DNA of 64,000 nucleotides from SZUA-547 sp963669265 (lineage in GTDB: Bacteria > Pseudomonadota > Alphaproteobacteria > Rhodobacterales > Rhodobacteraceae): the NCBI GenBank assembly GCA_963669265.1, contig OY769916.1, positions 434,001 through 498,000 on the forward strand. The letters run 5' to 3'. Shown in pieces: positions 44,413 through 52,834 of this stretch. Made by a program: the position numbers and the translations under genes. Position 1 is the stretch's first letter; every line of letters begins with the position of its first letter. The notes below the pieces were generated by a model. That model was not told the origin of the DNA and did not search any database. It saw only the letters and a list, made by a program, of their open reading frames with translations.

Positions 44413-44928
44413 CTAGCGGCACAAATGCGGCGCGCCTGCGGAGATAGCGTCGCTTCCATAAATCATCTGGCTAACCCCCGCCCAATACGCCGCCGCCTCA
44501 CACATCGGGCAGGCGCGAGACGAGGAATACAGAATGGACCCGCTCAGATCGCGGTCGCTCAAGCGTCGGGCGGCGTCCCGAATTGCCGACAATTCCGCGT
44601 GCGCAGTTGGGTCATGGTCCAAAACCACGCGGCTTGGCGATTGCCCGATAACGACTCCATCCCGCACGATGAGCGCGCCATAAGCCTGATCGCCGAGATC
44701 CATCGCCAGGTCGCGCATCTCAAATGCGCGCTCAATGAAAGCGGCGTCATTCGGCGCCGCCGGCTGAGGGATCGGATCCTCGCCCACCGCCTTCGCCCGA
44801 GCAGGCGTCCCACGATGTGCGCCAAGCCAAAGGGCGGCGGAGCCCGCCGCCAACAGGAACACGCGCCGGGGCGACACTGTTCGATCCGAGAGTCTGTTGG
44901 CCGTATCTTGGTCTTCGCATTCGCCCAT
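44413..44928 (-). CDS. CMP/dCMP-type zinc deaminase with predicted Tat signal
   Basis: A 171-aa protein with the deaminase motifs TAHAELSAI (H110-A-E112, zinc and proton shuttle) and CPMC (C140, C143). It resembles guanine/cytosine nucleoside deaminases. N-terminally it carries SPRRVFLLAAGSAALWLG then a PARA-type cleavage region, a twin-arginine signal. This would place a zinc deaminase in the periplasm, which is unusual. GGAGG lies 5 nt before the ATG at 44928, so the signal-bearing start is supported. Confidence 0.75.
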   Translation of the reverse strand: MGECEDQDTANRLSDRTVSPRRVFLLAAGSAALWLGAHRGTPARAKAVGEDPIPQPAAPNDAAFIERAFEMRDLAMDLGDQAYGALIVRDGVVIGQSPSRVVLDHDPTAHAELSAIRDAARRLSDRDLSGSILYSSSRACPMCEAAAYWAGVSQMIYGSDAISAGAPHLCR

Positions 44929-45171
44929 GATCGCCTCCGACATCAAAGATATCATGCTTTCTCGCTTTAGCTCGTTCCGCGATCGGAAGGCCTCGCAGGA
45001 CGAGCATTCAGACTGTGTTTGCGCAACCCGAAGTCCGGTCTGAAAACACGCCGCAGCTTCCGTTGGCGCGAATTGCCTCCAGATTGGCGCGGATTCCCAA
45101 GTCAGGCCGCGCCTGATCCGTATCGTCAATGCGCCGGCGCTTCGACCGGTCCTGAGTTGAGGAGGATAACA

Positions 45172-45369
45172 ATGAAGCCGCAACTGAAAACGGATAGTCA
45201 GACCACTGCGACGTCCCGCGCGCCCTGGTCGCCCTTCGACGCGTACTTCGCGACAGCCGCGGCCGAGGAGCTGCTTGAGCATCTTCACGCGACGCCTCTG
45301 AACCGGGATGCGCGGCGTGCGGCCCATGCGCTGGCCGACGCGATAGGTTATGGCCGCGCCGCCAATTGA
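45172..45369 (+). CDS. 65-aa hypothetical protein
   Basis: A small soluble protein with strong Shine-Dalgarno GAGGAGG (45159-45165) 6 nt before the ATG. It has an Ala/Leu-rich helix-prone C-terminal part (AAAEELLEHLHATPLNRDARRAAHALADAIG, shown as AEELLEHLHATP and DARRAAHALADAIG) and no recognised domain. It is transcribed divergently from the deaminase. Confidence 0.6.
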   Translation: MKPQLKTDSQTTATSRAPWSPFDAYFATAAAEELLEHLHATPLNRDARRAAHALADAIGYGRAAN

Positions 45370-45550
45370 CGAGGCTACGTTGAAGCAGGGCAGCCTTGGC
45401 CGTGAGGCCGAGGCGCCGGTCATGACTGGGTCAGGTTGGTCGAGTCGCGCTGACCGCGCCGCCGCTTCACATCGTTAGGGTCACAATCCGGATAGACCGA
45501 GACCGACACTCAAGGCGTCTCATAATAGGCGGAAGTTGTATTGAAAAGAT

Positions 45551-45625
45551 TGGCTCCGGCGGTAGGATTCGAACCTACGACCCGCGGATTAACAGTCCGA
45601 TGCTCTACCACTGAGCTACGCCGGA
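45551..45625 (-). tRNA. tRNA-Asn(GTT)
   Basis: The minus strand carries a cloverleaf: acceptor TCCGGCG pairing with CGCCGGA, D-arm GCTCAGTGGTAGAGC, anticodon loop CTGTTAA (GTT), T-arm GGTTCGAATCC and a genomically encoded CCA at 45551-45553. It is flanked by non-coding DNA. Confidence 0.95.
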
Positions 45626-45697
45626 ACAGAGCCGTTAGAAGCGGTGCGGAGCCTATAGCAAAGGCGAGTCAGGGCGTCCAGACGCATTTTGATCAGA

Positions 45698-46516
45698 TCA
45701 GGCCCGGTCGTAGCGTCCGCCAAAATCGCGGGTGATTTCCTCGGCCGCGCTCTGGATCAGCGAACCGAGCTTGTGCAGGCGTCCCTTATCCATACGCGTC
45801 ACCGGTCCAGAGACGGAAATGGCGGCGACTGGCGCGCCCTTTTCATCCACCACCGCCGCCGCGACACACCGCACGCCCAGGACCTGCTCTTCATCATCGA
45901 TGGCGAAACCGGCCTTCCGCACCTCCTCCATCTCGGCCATCAGGCGCTGGGGCGTGGTGATGGTCCGCTCAGTCAGGGCCTTCAGATTCGAAAGATTGAC
46001 GGCATTCGAGAACTCGTCCGACGAGAGGCGCGACAGATACGCCTTGCCCGCGCCCGAACAATAGAGCGGCGGGCGCCCGCCGACACGGGTGATCGCGCGC
46101 ATCATCTGCCGCGATTCCACCTGCGACGCGCAGACCAGTTCACCGTCATCGACCAGATACATGTTCGCGGTCTCGCCGGATTGCTCCATCAAACGCTTGA
46201 GAAAAGGTTTAGCGACGCGCAGGACGTCCCGGGTGCGTTGAAAGCCGACGCCCACGAGGAAAGCGGACAGGCCGATGCGCCACAGGCCGTTGGCGCTGTC
46301 ATACTGAACGAAACGCTCGCTCTCGAGCGTGGTCAACAGCCGGTGTGCAGTCGAGGGCGGCAGGCCGGTGCGCGCCACAAGTTCGCTGAGAGAGCCGCCA
46401 TCGTGATCCGAAATCGCCCGGAGCAGATTTAACGCGCGGGTCAGGGACTGAACCTGACCCGCTGGTCGCCTCGCGCCGGATGCGCGCGCCCCCTCCGCAT
46501 TCTCGTCTTTCGCCAT
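45698..46516 (-). CDS. IclR family transcriptional regulator
   Basis: A 272-aa regulator with an N-terminal winged helix (QSLTRALNLLRAISDHDGGS, LSELVARTGLPPSTAHRLL) and the IclR effector domain (LPLYCSGAGKAYL-like block). The start at 46516 has GGGGGA just upstream. Its targets are not certain; the nearest divergent gene is pqiA-like. Confidence 0.85.
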   Translation of the reverse strand: MAKDENAEGARASGARRPAGQVQSLTRALNLLRAISDHDGGSLSELVARTGLPPSTAHRLLTTLESERFVQYDSANGLWRIGLSAFLVGVGFQRTRDVLRVAKPFLKRLMEQSGETANMYLVDDGELVCASQVESRQMMRAITRVGGRPPLYCSGAGKAYLSRLSSDEFSNAVNLSNLKALTERTITTPQRLMAEMEEVRKAGFAIDDEEQVLGVRCVAAAVVDEKGAPVAAISVSGPVTRMDKGRLHKLGSLIQSAAEEITRDFGGRYDRA

Positions 46517-46726
46517 GGTCCCCCGCATGTCGGTCGTCAGCCCAAATAAACGCTGGTCTAGGCTGGACGTAGTCTTGGAATTGGTGTCGGCAAGTCGCAA
46601 CGAGGCCGCGGTCGCCCCCGCCCCTGTCCGCCGCATCGCGCGACACGGCTGAAATGTGGCCCCTTGCATCGGTTCCAGCACAGAGCGTCTTGCATATGGA
46701 GGACGCCATGCGCAGATGAAAAACGC

Positions 46727-47260
46727 ATGAAGCGATTGATCACCCTCGCGCCGGAAGGCGCCCTGGCCCGCAGTCCAGCGGGTCGCCGCGCCACATGGGC
46801 GCTGCTCGCGGCGCTCGTTCTGTTGCCGTTGGGGCTGACCCTGCCGGCGATGCGCACCACGACGCTGTTCGTGATCGAAGCGAACTACTCGATCCTCGAT
46901 TTCGGCGTCGGGCTGGCCAAGTCAGGCGACTGGTTTCTGGCCGCTGTCGTGCTGACTTTCTCCGTGTTGTTTCCGGGGCTCAAACTGTTGATGCTCGCCA
47001 GACTGCACCTGACCGCCACAGCGAAGGTGACGGCGGCGTCCCTGCGCCGGCTGGAAACGCTGGGCCGCTGGTCGATGACCGACGTGATGGTTCTGGCGCT
47101 GGCGGTCTTCAGCATCAAGGCGAGCGGGTTGGCCGAGGCCGCCGCCCTGCCCGGCGCATGGTTCTACGCCGCATCGGTGATCGCGGCCATGATCGCCTCG
47201 ACCCGGATTACCCGTCTGCTGCATGAAGAGATGGTTGACCGCCGAGAAACAATGGACTGA
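46727..47260 (+). CDS. paraquat-inducible protein A (PqiA)-like membrane protein
   Basis: A 177-aa inner-membrane protein with about four hydrophobic helices. The sequence TLFVIEANYSILDFGVGLAKSGDWFLA and FPGLKLLMLARL matches the PqiA domain. The start at 46727 lacks a clear Shine-Dalgarno but follows two overlapping tiny frames. It converges on the transaminase gene. Confidence 0.75.
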   Translation: MKRLITLAPEGALARSPAGRRATWALLAALVLLPLGLTLPAMRTTTLFVIEANYSILDFGVGLAKSGDWFLAAVVLTFSVLFPGLKLLMLARLHLTATAKVTAASLRRLETLGRWSMTDVMVLALAVFSIKASGLAEAAALPGAWFYAASVIAAMIASTRITRLLHEEMVDRRETMD

Positions 47261-47292
47261 CTGGAAGGTGGATCTTTGTGGCGGCGGCATGC

Positions 47293-48147
47293 CTAACCAG
47301 CATGCGCGCGCGCCTCAGTGATATAGATCTCCCGCAAGCGGGTCGCCACCGGCCCCGGCGCGCCATCGCCCAGTGGAACGTCGTCGATTTTCACCACCGG
47401 CGTGACGAAACTGGAGGCCGAGGTGATAAACGCCTCCGCCGCGTTCTGCGCTTCTTCGATGGTGAAGGGACGTTCTTCGATAGACATCTGCGCTTCCTCG
47501 GCCAGTCGCAATACCGCGGCCCGCGTGATGCCGTGCAGAATATCGGAGGACAGATTGCGGGTGACGATCACCCCGTCCTTGGTGACGATATAGGCGTTGT
47601 TCGAGGTGCCCTCGGTCACAAAACCGTCCTGCACCAACCAGGCGTCATCGGCGCCCGCCTCCTTCGCCGCCTGTTTTGCGAGCGCGGGGGCGAGCAATTG
47701 CACGGTCTTGATATCCCGCCGCGCCCAGCGAATGTCCGGCTGTGAGATCACCGAGAAACCATTGCGGGCGGACGTCGCGCCGGAGATATCCTTGGCTTGC
47801 GTGAACATGACCAGCGAGGGCGTCGCGCCCTCCGGGAAGGCGAAATCGCGCTCCGCAGCGCCGCGGGTGATTTGCCAGTACACCACGCCCTCGGTCAGCT
47901 TATTCCGCCAGATTAATTCCGCCTGAATCTTCAGAAGCGCCTCATCCGACACCGGCGACGTCATCTGCAATTCGTTCAGCGAGCGATGCATGCGCGCGAT
48001 ATGCGCCGCATTGTCGATCGGCTTTCCGTCCAGAATGGATGAGACCTCATAGATTCCATCTGCGAACAGGAAGCCCCGATCGAAGACCGAGATCTTGGCC
48101 TCGTCCTCCGGCACATACTCACCGTTCACGTAAACGATGCGTCCCAT
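47293..48147 (-). CDS. dat: D-amino-acid transaminase
   Basis: PLP fold-type IV aminotransferase of 284 aa that interconverts D-alanine/D-glutamate and their keto acids. The PLP Lys is K147 in RRDIKTVQLL, with GTSNNAYIV and SDILHGITRAAV as further motifs. It starts 3 nt after the dgcA stop, forming dgcN-dgcA-dat. Confidence 0.9.
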   Translation of the reverse strand: MGRIVYVNGEYVPEDEAKISVFDRGFLFADGIYEVSSILDGKPIDNAAHIARMHRSLNELQMTSPVSDEALLKIQAELIWRNKLTEGVVYWQITRGAAERDFAFPEGATPSLVMFTQAKDISGATSARNGFSVISQPDIRWARRDIKTVQLLAPALAKQAAKEAGADDAWLVQDGFVTEGTSNNAYIVTKDGVIVTRNLSSDILHGITRAAVLRLAEEAQMSIEERPFTIEEAQNAAEAFITSASSFVTPVVKIDDVPLGDGAPGPVATRLREIYITEARAHAG

Positions 48148-48150
48148 CCT

Positions 48151-49131
48151 TCACCCCCAAAGTTCGCGCGAGGGCGGATGCGCCCCCGCCGCGTCATAAA
48201 TCAGGCCGTTCGGACGATCCTGCGCCAGCAATAACGGCCCGTCCAGATCCACGATCTCCGCGCCTTGCGCGATCAGGACCGCCGGCGCCATCGCCAGCGA
48301 CGAGGCGAGCATGCAGCCCACCATGATCCCGAACCCCATCTCTTCCGCCTGCCGGCGCAGGTGGATCGCCTCGGTCAGCCCGCCGGTCTTGTCGAGCTTG
48401 ATGTTCACCATGTCATACTTGCCGTTAAGCGCGGCCAAAGACGCGCTGTCATGGCAGGATTCGTCGGCGCAAACCGGCAGCACCCGATCCACTTCGGCGA
48501 GCGCGGCGTCGTCATCGGCGGGAAACGGCTGCTCGACCATCGCGACGCCGAGCGCGACCAGTTCCGGAGCGAGCGCGCCATAGCTCTCGGCCGTCCAGCC
48601 CTCATTGGCGTCGACGATAATTTTCGGGTTTGGCGCGCCGGCGCGGACGGCGCGGATGCGCTCCAGATCCCCGTCCCCGCCCAGCTTGACCTTTAAAAGC
48701 GGGCGGTGCGCGTTCCGCGCGGCGTTGGCCCGCATCTCCTCCGGCCTATCAAGCGACAGCGTGAACGCCGTTTGCACCGGTCCCGGCTCCGGCAGCCCCG
48801 CAAGATCCCAGACCGGGCGCCCCGAACGTTTGGCCATCAGGTCCCAGAGCGCGCCATCCACCGCGTTCCGCGCTGCGCCGGCGGGCAAGATCTCGCCCAG
48901 TCCATCCGGGCCTGAGAGCGTCGTCACGTCGCTGGCGGCGGCGTCGATCTCTGCGACGACGCCCGCAGGGGTCTCATCATAACGCGGATAAGGGCGGCAC
49001 TCGCCGCGCCCCATATGATCGCCTTCACGGGCCTCGGCCACGACCACCTCCACCTCGCTGACCGAGCCGCGAGAGATGGTCCAGGTCCCGGCGACCGGGA
49101 ATCGCTCGATCCGGGCGGAGAGCGTGATCAT
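48151..49131 (-). CDS. dgcA: N-acetyl-D-glutamate racemase / dipeptide-epimerase-type enolase
   Basis: Enolase-superfamily enzyme of 326 aa. K147/K149 in KVKLGG and K245 in NIKLDKTGG are the catalytic lysines; D174, E200 and D223 are the metal ligands. In the DgcN-DgcA route it converts N-acetyl-D-glutamate to the L form. Dipeptide epimerases have the same fold, so the dgcN neighbour (ATGA overlap) decides the assignment. Confidence 0.85.
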   Translation of the reverse strand: MITLSARIERFPVAGTWTISRGSVSEVEVVVAEAREGDHMGRGECRPYPRYDETPAGVVAEIDAAASDVTTLSGPDGLGEILPAGAARNAVDGALWDLMAKRSGRPVWDLAGLPEPGPVQTAFTLSLDRPEEMRANAARNAHRPLLKVKLGGDGDLERIRAVRAGAPNPKIIVDANEGWTAESYGALAPELVALGVAMVEQPFPADDDAALAEVDRVLPVCADESCHDSASLAALNGKYDMVNIKLDKTGGLTEAIHLRRQAEEMGFGIMVGCMLASSLAMAPAVLIAQGAEIVDLDGPLLLAQDRPNGLIYDAAGAHPPSRELWG

Positions 49132-50129
49132 GCGTCAAGCGCGTCGATCAGCGCATCCGTTCCCTGCCGGAACGGATCGACGGCGGGCATCCCCATCATT
49201 CGAGAGGTCTCCGCCAGATAGGCCATGGCTTCACCTTCCGGCAACGCGGCCGTGTTGATCGCGCAGCCCAGCACGCGGACCTCCGGATTGACGATCGTCG
49301 CGACCCGCAGCGCCAGATCCTCAAGATCCTTGAGCGGCGGCACCGGATAATGCGGCAGGCCGCGCATATGGGTGCGCGTCGGCTCATGACACAGCACCAG
49401 ATAATCAGGGCGACCACCATGCACCAACGCCATGGTCACGCCGGAGAAACTCGCGTGAAAGAGCGACCCCTGCCCTTCGATCAGGTCGTAGTGATCGGCG
49501 TCATTGTCCGGCGTGATCTCTTCCACCGCGCCCGCCATGAAGTCTGCGACGACCGCGTCCAGCGGCACGCCGGAGCCGGTGATCAGAATGCCTGTTTGCC
49601 CGGTGGAGCGGAAATCCGCCTTCAGGTCCCGCGCGCGCATATCCCGCTCCATCGCCAGCATGGCGTACATTTTTCCGCAGGAGCAATCGGTGCCCACCGC
49701 CAGAATGCGCTTTCCGCTCCGCACCTTGCCGACCGCAATTGGGTAATCACCCGAAGGAATCCGGACATCATGCAGCTTGCGGCCGTTTTTCGCTGCAGCG
49801 TCAACGAGTTCGGGAATGTCCTTGAGGTGGTTGTGCAGGCCGGAGGCGATGTCGTAGCCCGCCTCCACAGCGGTCAGCAGCACTTCCCGCCATGCGTCAG
49901 AGATCACGCCGCCCCGATTGGCTACGCCGATCAGCAGAGTCTTGGCGCCGGCGACGCGGCCTTCCTCCAACGACATGTCGGGCAGGCCCATATCGGCGTT
50001 GCAGCCCGGCAGCCTGAACTGGCCGACAGCATTCTCCGGTCGCCAATCCTTGACGCCTTGCGCGACTTTCGCGGCCAGCGCGTCGGCGGCGTCTCCAAGG
50101 AACAAGAGGTAGGGCGTGGCGATGGTCAT
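49128..50129 (-). CDS. dgcN: D-glutamate N-acetyltransferase (DUF1611)
   Basis: A 333-aa DUF1611 protein with a P-loop-like GTDCSCGKMYAMLAMERD, as in the family. It acetylates D-glutamate for DgcA. AAGGAGG lies 6 nt before the ATG at 50129; the longer open frame has no such site. It precedes dgcA with a 4-nt overlap. Confidence 0.9.
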   Translation of the reverse strand: MTIATPYLLFLGDAADALAAKVAQGVKDWRPENAVGQFRLPGCNADMGLPDMSLEEGRVAGAKTLLIGVANRGGVISDAWREVLLTAVEAGYDIASGLHNHLKDIPELVDAAAKNGRKLHDVRIPSGDYPIAVGKVRSGKRILAVGTDCSCGKMYAMLAMERDMRARDLKADFRSTGQTGILITGSGVPLDAVVADFMAGAVEEITPDNDADHYDLIEGQGSLFHASFSGVTMALVHGGRPDYLVLCHEPTRTHMRGLPHYPVPPLKDLEDLALRVATIVNPEVRVLGCAINTAALPEGEAMAYLAETSRMMGMPAVDPFRQGTDALIDALDA

Positions 50130-50198
50130 GGGCGGCCTCCTTCTGGATCTCATTTCCATCAATCCGGGAGTCTCGCCATCGCGCAAGGGGGAATGAGG

Positions 50199-50543
50199 CT
50201 ATTCGTCCTTGCCGCCGCCGATTTCAGCGATCTTCGACCAGACGACCTGAACCAGCGAGAGGATCAGAAAGGCCAGCAGACCCCAGACGACGATCCCGAA
50301 TTCCGCAAAACCGTTGGCCTGCAGCCGACTCTGCACGATTCCAATGCTGCGGTCGCGCCGTTCCAGCCCGAACAGACCGTCATCAAGACAAAACGGGTCG
50401 GTTGCGACGGTGAACGACTCGAGTCCGAACAGGCCGCCTTGCGCGCAGACATCCCGCCACGGGAAATAAGGCGAGAGGCCCCAAATGAAGAGCGCCAGCA
50501 CGGCGAACAGGCAGAGCCCGACGATATGTGCGAGCCTCTTCAC
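50199..50543 (-). CDS. small membrane protein of the Rieske/GltS-like operon
   Basis: A 114-aa protein with two hydrophobic helices (about 3-25 and 82-102) and an intervening loop. It overlaps the preceding gene (ATGA). No family was recognised; it is likely a membrane subunit of the same module. Confidence 0.65.
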   Translation of the reverse strand: MKRLAHIVGLCLFAVLALFIWGLSPYFPWRDVCAQGGLFGLESFTVATDPFCLDDGLFGLERRDRSIGIVQSRLQANGFAEFGIVVWGLLAFLILSLVQVVWSKIAEIGGGKDE

Positions 50544-51316
50544 AGAACCCTCATTGTCTCGGGATCGATCTTGAGGATCAGCAGCGCGCCACGCCGCTCC
50601 ACCTCTCCCTCCACTTCGATCAGCAGAGCGGTGTAGTCGAGCACCGATTCATCGACCGGCTTTCCGTCCGGATCCGCCATCAGGAAAAACACTTCGCCTT
50701 CAACGTGCCCGGTGGAGACGAAAACGGGCGGCAACCCGCCTTCAAGGCAGAGATTGGCGCAGGCTTTATGCGCGATCCCGGTGCCGGGGCGCATCGCGCC
50801 AGCAAGGCACTTGCCGTCGCAAATCTCACCCGTCAGGCGCCACTTGCCCAGAGATTGCGGTGTGGGGCGTTGGGCCGCTTCGCCGACCGGGCGCGCCTCG
50901 GCGGCGCGGAGGCCGTTCATGCCGCCCCGAAGCTGGATCATGTCCAACTCGCCACGCTTCAGGGGAACGCCTTCCGCCTCGACGATCTGCCCGTCCAGCA
51001 CGACCGCCCGGTCGCCGGGACCTCGCTTACCGCCGCCTGTCAGCATCACTGTGTGGCCGGTTTCATACTGCTCGCTCTCGACCACATGAACGAAGGGATA
51101 TGGGTCGGACTCCAGCACGCCGACGACGCTCTGACGCCCGAATTCGAACCGGAATGCGCCATCGCCCGGATCGTCCTGCGTCGAGCCGATTGAAAACCCC
51201 AACCCGGCGAACGCGCCGATCAGGCCAAGGCCGATGACAGGCAGAAAACGGCGCAATCCCTCCGGACAGTCATTGGACCATCCGATGAAAAACCCTGAAT
51301 AGTTCTTGAGGCCCAT
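50540..51316 (-). CDS. membrane-anchored protein with a Cys/His motif
   Basis: A 258-aa protein with one N-terminal transmembrane helix (about 22-44), a beta-rich central part and a C-terminal motif C166-x3-C170-x12-H183-x2-C186-x3-C190 (EICDGKC, then HKACANLCLEGGLPP). The Cys/His layout suggests a metal or cofactor site exposed on the periplasmic side. The stop/start relations with neighbours overlap by 1 and 4 nt, pointing to a physical complex. Confidence 0.7.
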   Translation of the reverse strand: MGLKNYSGFFIGWSNDCPEGLRRFLPVIGLGLIGAFAGLGFSIGSTQDDPGDGAFRFEFGRQSVVGVLESDPYPFVHVVESEQYETGHTVMLTGGGKRGPGDRAVVLDGQIVEAEGVPLKRGELDMIQLRGGMNGLRAAEARPVGEAAQRPTPQSLGKWRLTGEICDGKCLAGAMRPGTGIAHKACANLCLEGGLPPVFVSTGHVEGEVFFLMADPDGKPVDESVLDYTALLIEVEGEVERRGALLILKIDPETMRVL

Positions 51317-52401
51317 TATGCGTCCTCCACCGGTTCAGCGCCCGGAATGATCACCGGTTCGACATAGGTGCCCGGCTCGTTGGCGTTGGGATCGACCACA
51401 ACGAACCGGCCGGCGAGGCTCAGATTATAGGTCGGCACTCTCTCGGTATAAGGCGGCGGCGAGCGCCCGTTGGTCGGATCATACTGAAACCCGTGCCACG
51501 GGCAGGTGACGCAATTAAAAACGATTTTACCCTCGCCCAGCGGCCCGTTCTGATGCGCGCAGGCGTTGGAGATGGCGTTGAGCTTGTTGCCGGAATGCCG
51601 GAACACCGCCACCCGATCGCCATTCGGCAACAGGCCAATCCGGCCACGCCCTTCTGGTATCTCGTCATAGCGACAGATCGGGATCCACCCCGCCGCAGGG
51701 TCGTCGGCGTTCTGGCGCGCGGTCTCCTCCCGCTCGCGCCGCTCCAGACGCGCCGCGGCCAGATGCAGCCCCACCACCGTGAAGGCGCACGCCCCGACGA
51801 CAACGCCAAAGAGCGGGTTGCGCAGATCCTGCAACACGCCCAGAGAGATATGCGCCACGACCGAGCCGTAGGCGAAATAGATCAGGAAATGCAGCGCCTT
51901 CCAGATGCGTGGCGTCAGAAAGTCGAGCCAGAAATCGTGGCTGGTGGCGGCCAGTATCGCCAGACACAAAAGCGCGAAGATCCCGAACGCCTCGAACGGA
52001 AACCCCAGGATTTGCCCGTAAGACGTGTTGGATGACAGCAGCGCCTCGTATTGCGGCGTCGCGCTGAACGCGAAGTACCAGTCGAGGATGAACTTAGCGT
52101 GGGCCAGCGCGACAAGACATGTGAGGACGCCGAAATGCCGCCGATTGTAGAGCAGCGGCAAAAACCGTTTGTCGAGCTTGGCCATCGGCCCGATGCAGAG
52201 GATCACCGTCAGCATCAGGAACGCGCAGGATCCGAACGCTCGCGCGCGCATCACCGCCGGATCCACCTGCCGCGTCGCGCCCGAAAAATCCGGCGCAACG
52301 CGCAGGAATGTCCACAGATAGACGCCCGTCAGAAGGATCAGGACCGCGTCATAGAGATACTTGTTGCGGTTCCATTGGACCGGGACAAACTGCACGCTCA
52401 T
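51316..52401 (-). CDS. ferric-reductase-like membrane cytochrome fused to a Rieske domain
   Basis: A 361-aa inner-membrane protein. Residues 15-215 carry six hydrophobic helices with His pairs H89/H101 and H171/H184, fitting a bis-His b-heme FRD-type core. Residues 238-345 form a Rieske [2Fe-2S] domain with C281-x-H283 and C300-x2-H303. Such a fusion can pass electrons between heme and iron-sulfur sites. It overlaps the preceding gene by 4 nt (ATGA). Confidence 0.8.
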   Translation of the reverse strand: MSVQFVPVQWNRNKYLYDAVLILLTGVYLWTFLRVAPDFSGATRQVDPAVMRARAFGSCAFLMLTVILCIGPMAKLDKRFLPLLYNRRHFGVLTCLVALAHAKFILDWYFAFSATPQYEALLSSNTSYGQILGFPFEAFGIFALLCLAILAATSHDFWLDFLTPRIWKALHFLIYFAYGSVVAHISLGVLQDLRNPLFGVVVGACAFTVVGLHLAAARLERREREETARQNADDPAAGWIPICRYDEIPEGRGRIGLLPNGDRVAVFRHSGNKLNAISNACAHQNGPLGEGKIVFNCVTCPWHGFQYDPTNGRSPPPYTERVPTYNLSLAGRFVVVDPNANEPGTYVEPVIIPGAEPVEDA

Positions 52402-52811
52402 TGCGCCTTTCCTCCCGTCTCAGACGTCGCAGCCGCCACTGGCGGCTCCAACAGCACCGCCGGACGCTCCAGCGGGCCATTTTGCCGGACCAGCAGCGCG
52501 CCGAAAAAGATCAGCGGGATCACGATTCCCAACACAGCCCAGATCGCGCCGGGCAGCTTGCGCGCCGGCGCGTGGCGGCCGCGCCAGTCGTCCATCCCCA
52601 GCTCAAGCACCACCCAGCGCCAGAGGACGATGGGCCAGATCAGCACGATGCCAGGTATCAACAGCGGTCGAAACACATAGGCGCCTTTCGAGCTGAGGCT
52701 GACACGCTCGATGCCGAAGAACAGGAACGCCCCGGCGATGGCCAAGCCGATCAGGCCGTAGGTCCGCACGAACCCGACCAGCACCGCCGCCGTCTCCATC
52801 GAGTGCTCCAT
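52398..52811 (-). CDS. small membrane protein of the Rieske/GltS-like operon
   Basis: A 137-aa protein with three hydrophobic helices (about 8-32, 46-70 and 88-110) and a proline/alanine-rich tail. It starts 23 nt after the GltS-like gene; ATG 52799, with GGAG 6 nt upstream, is an equally good start. No family was recognised. Confidence 0.65.
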   Translation of the reverse strand: MEHSMETAAVLVGFVRTYGLIGLAIAGAFLFFGIERVSLSSKGAYVFRPLLIPGIVLIWPIVLWRWVVLELGMDDWRGRHAPARKLPGAIWAVLGIVIPLIFFGALLVRQNGPLERPAVLLEPPVAAATSETGGKAQ

Positions 52812-52834
52812 GCGATCGAGCCTTTCCGTTCTGA

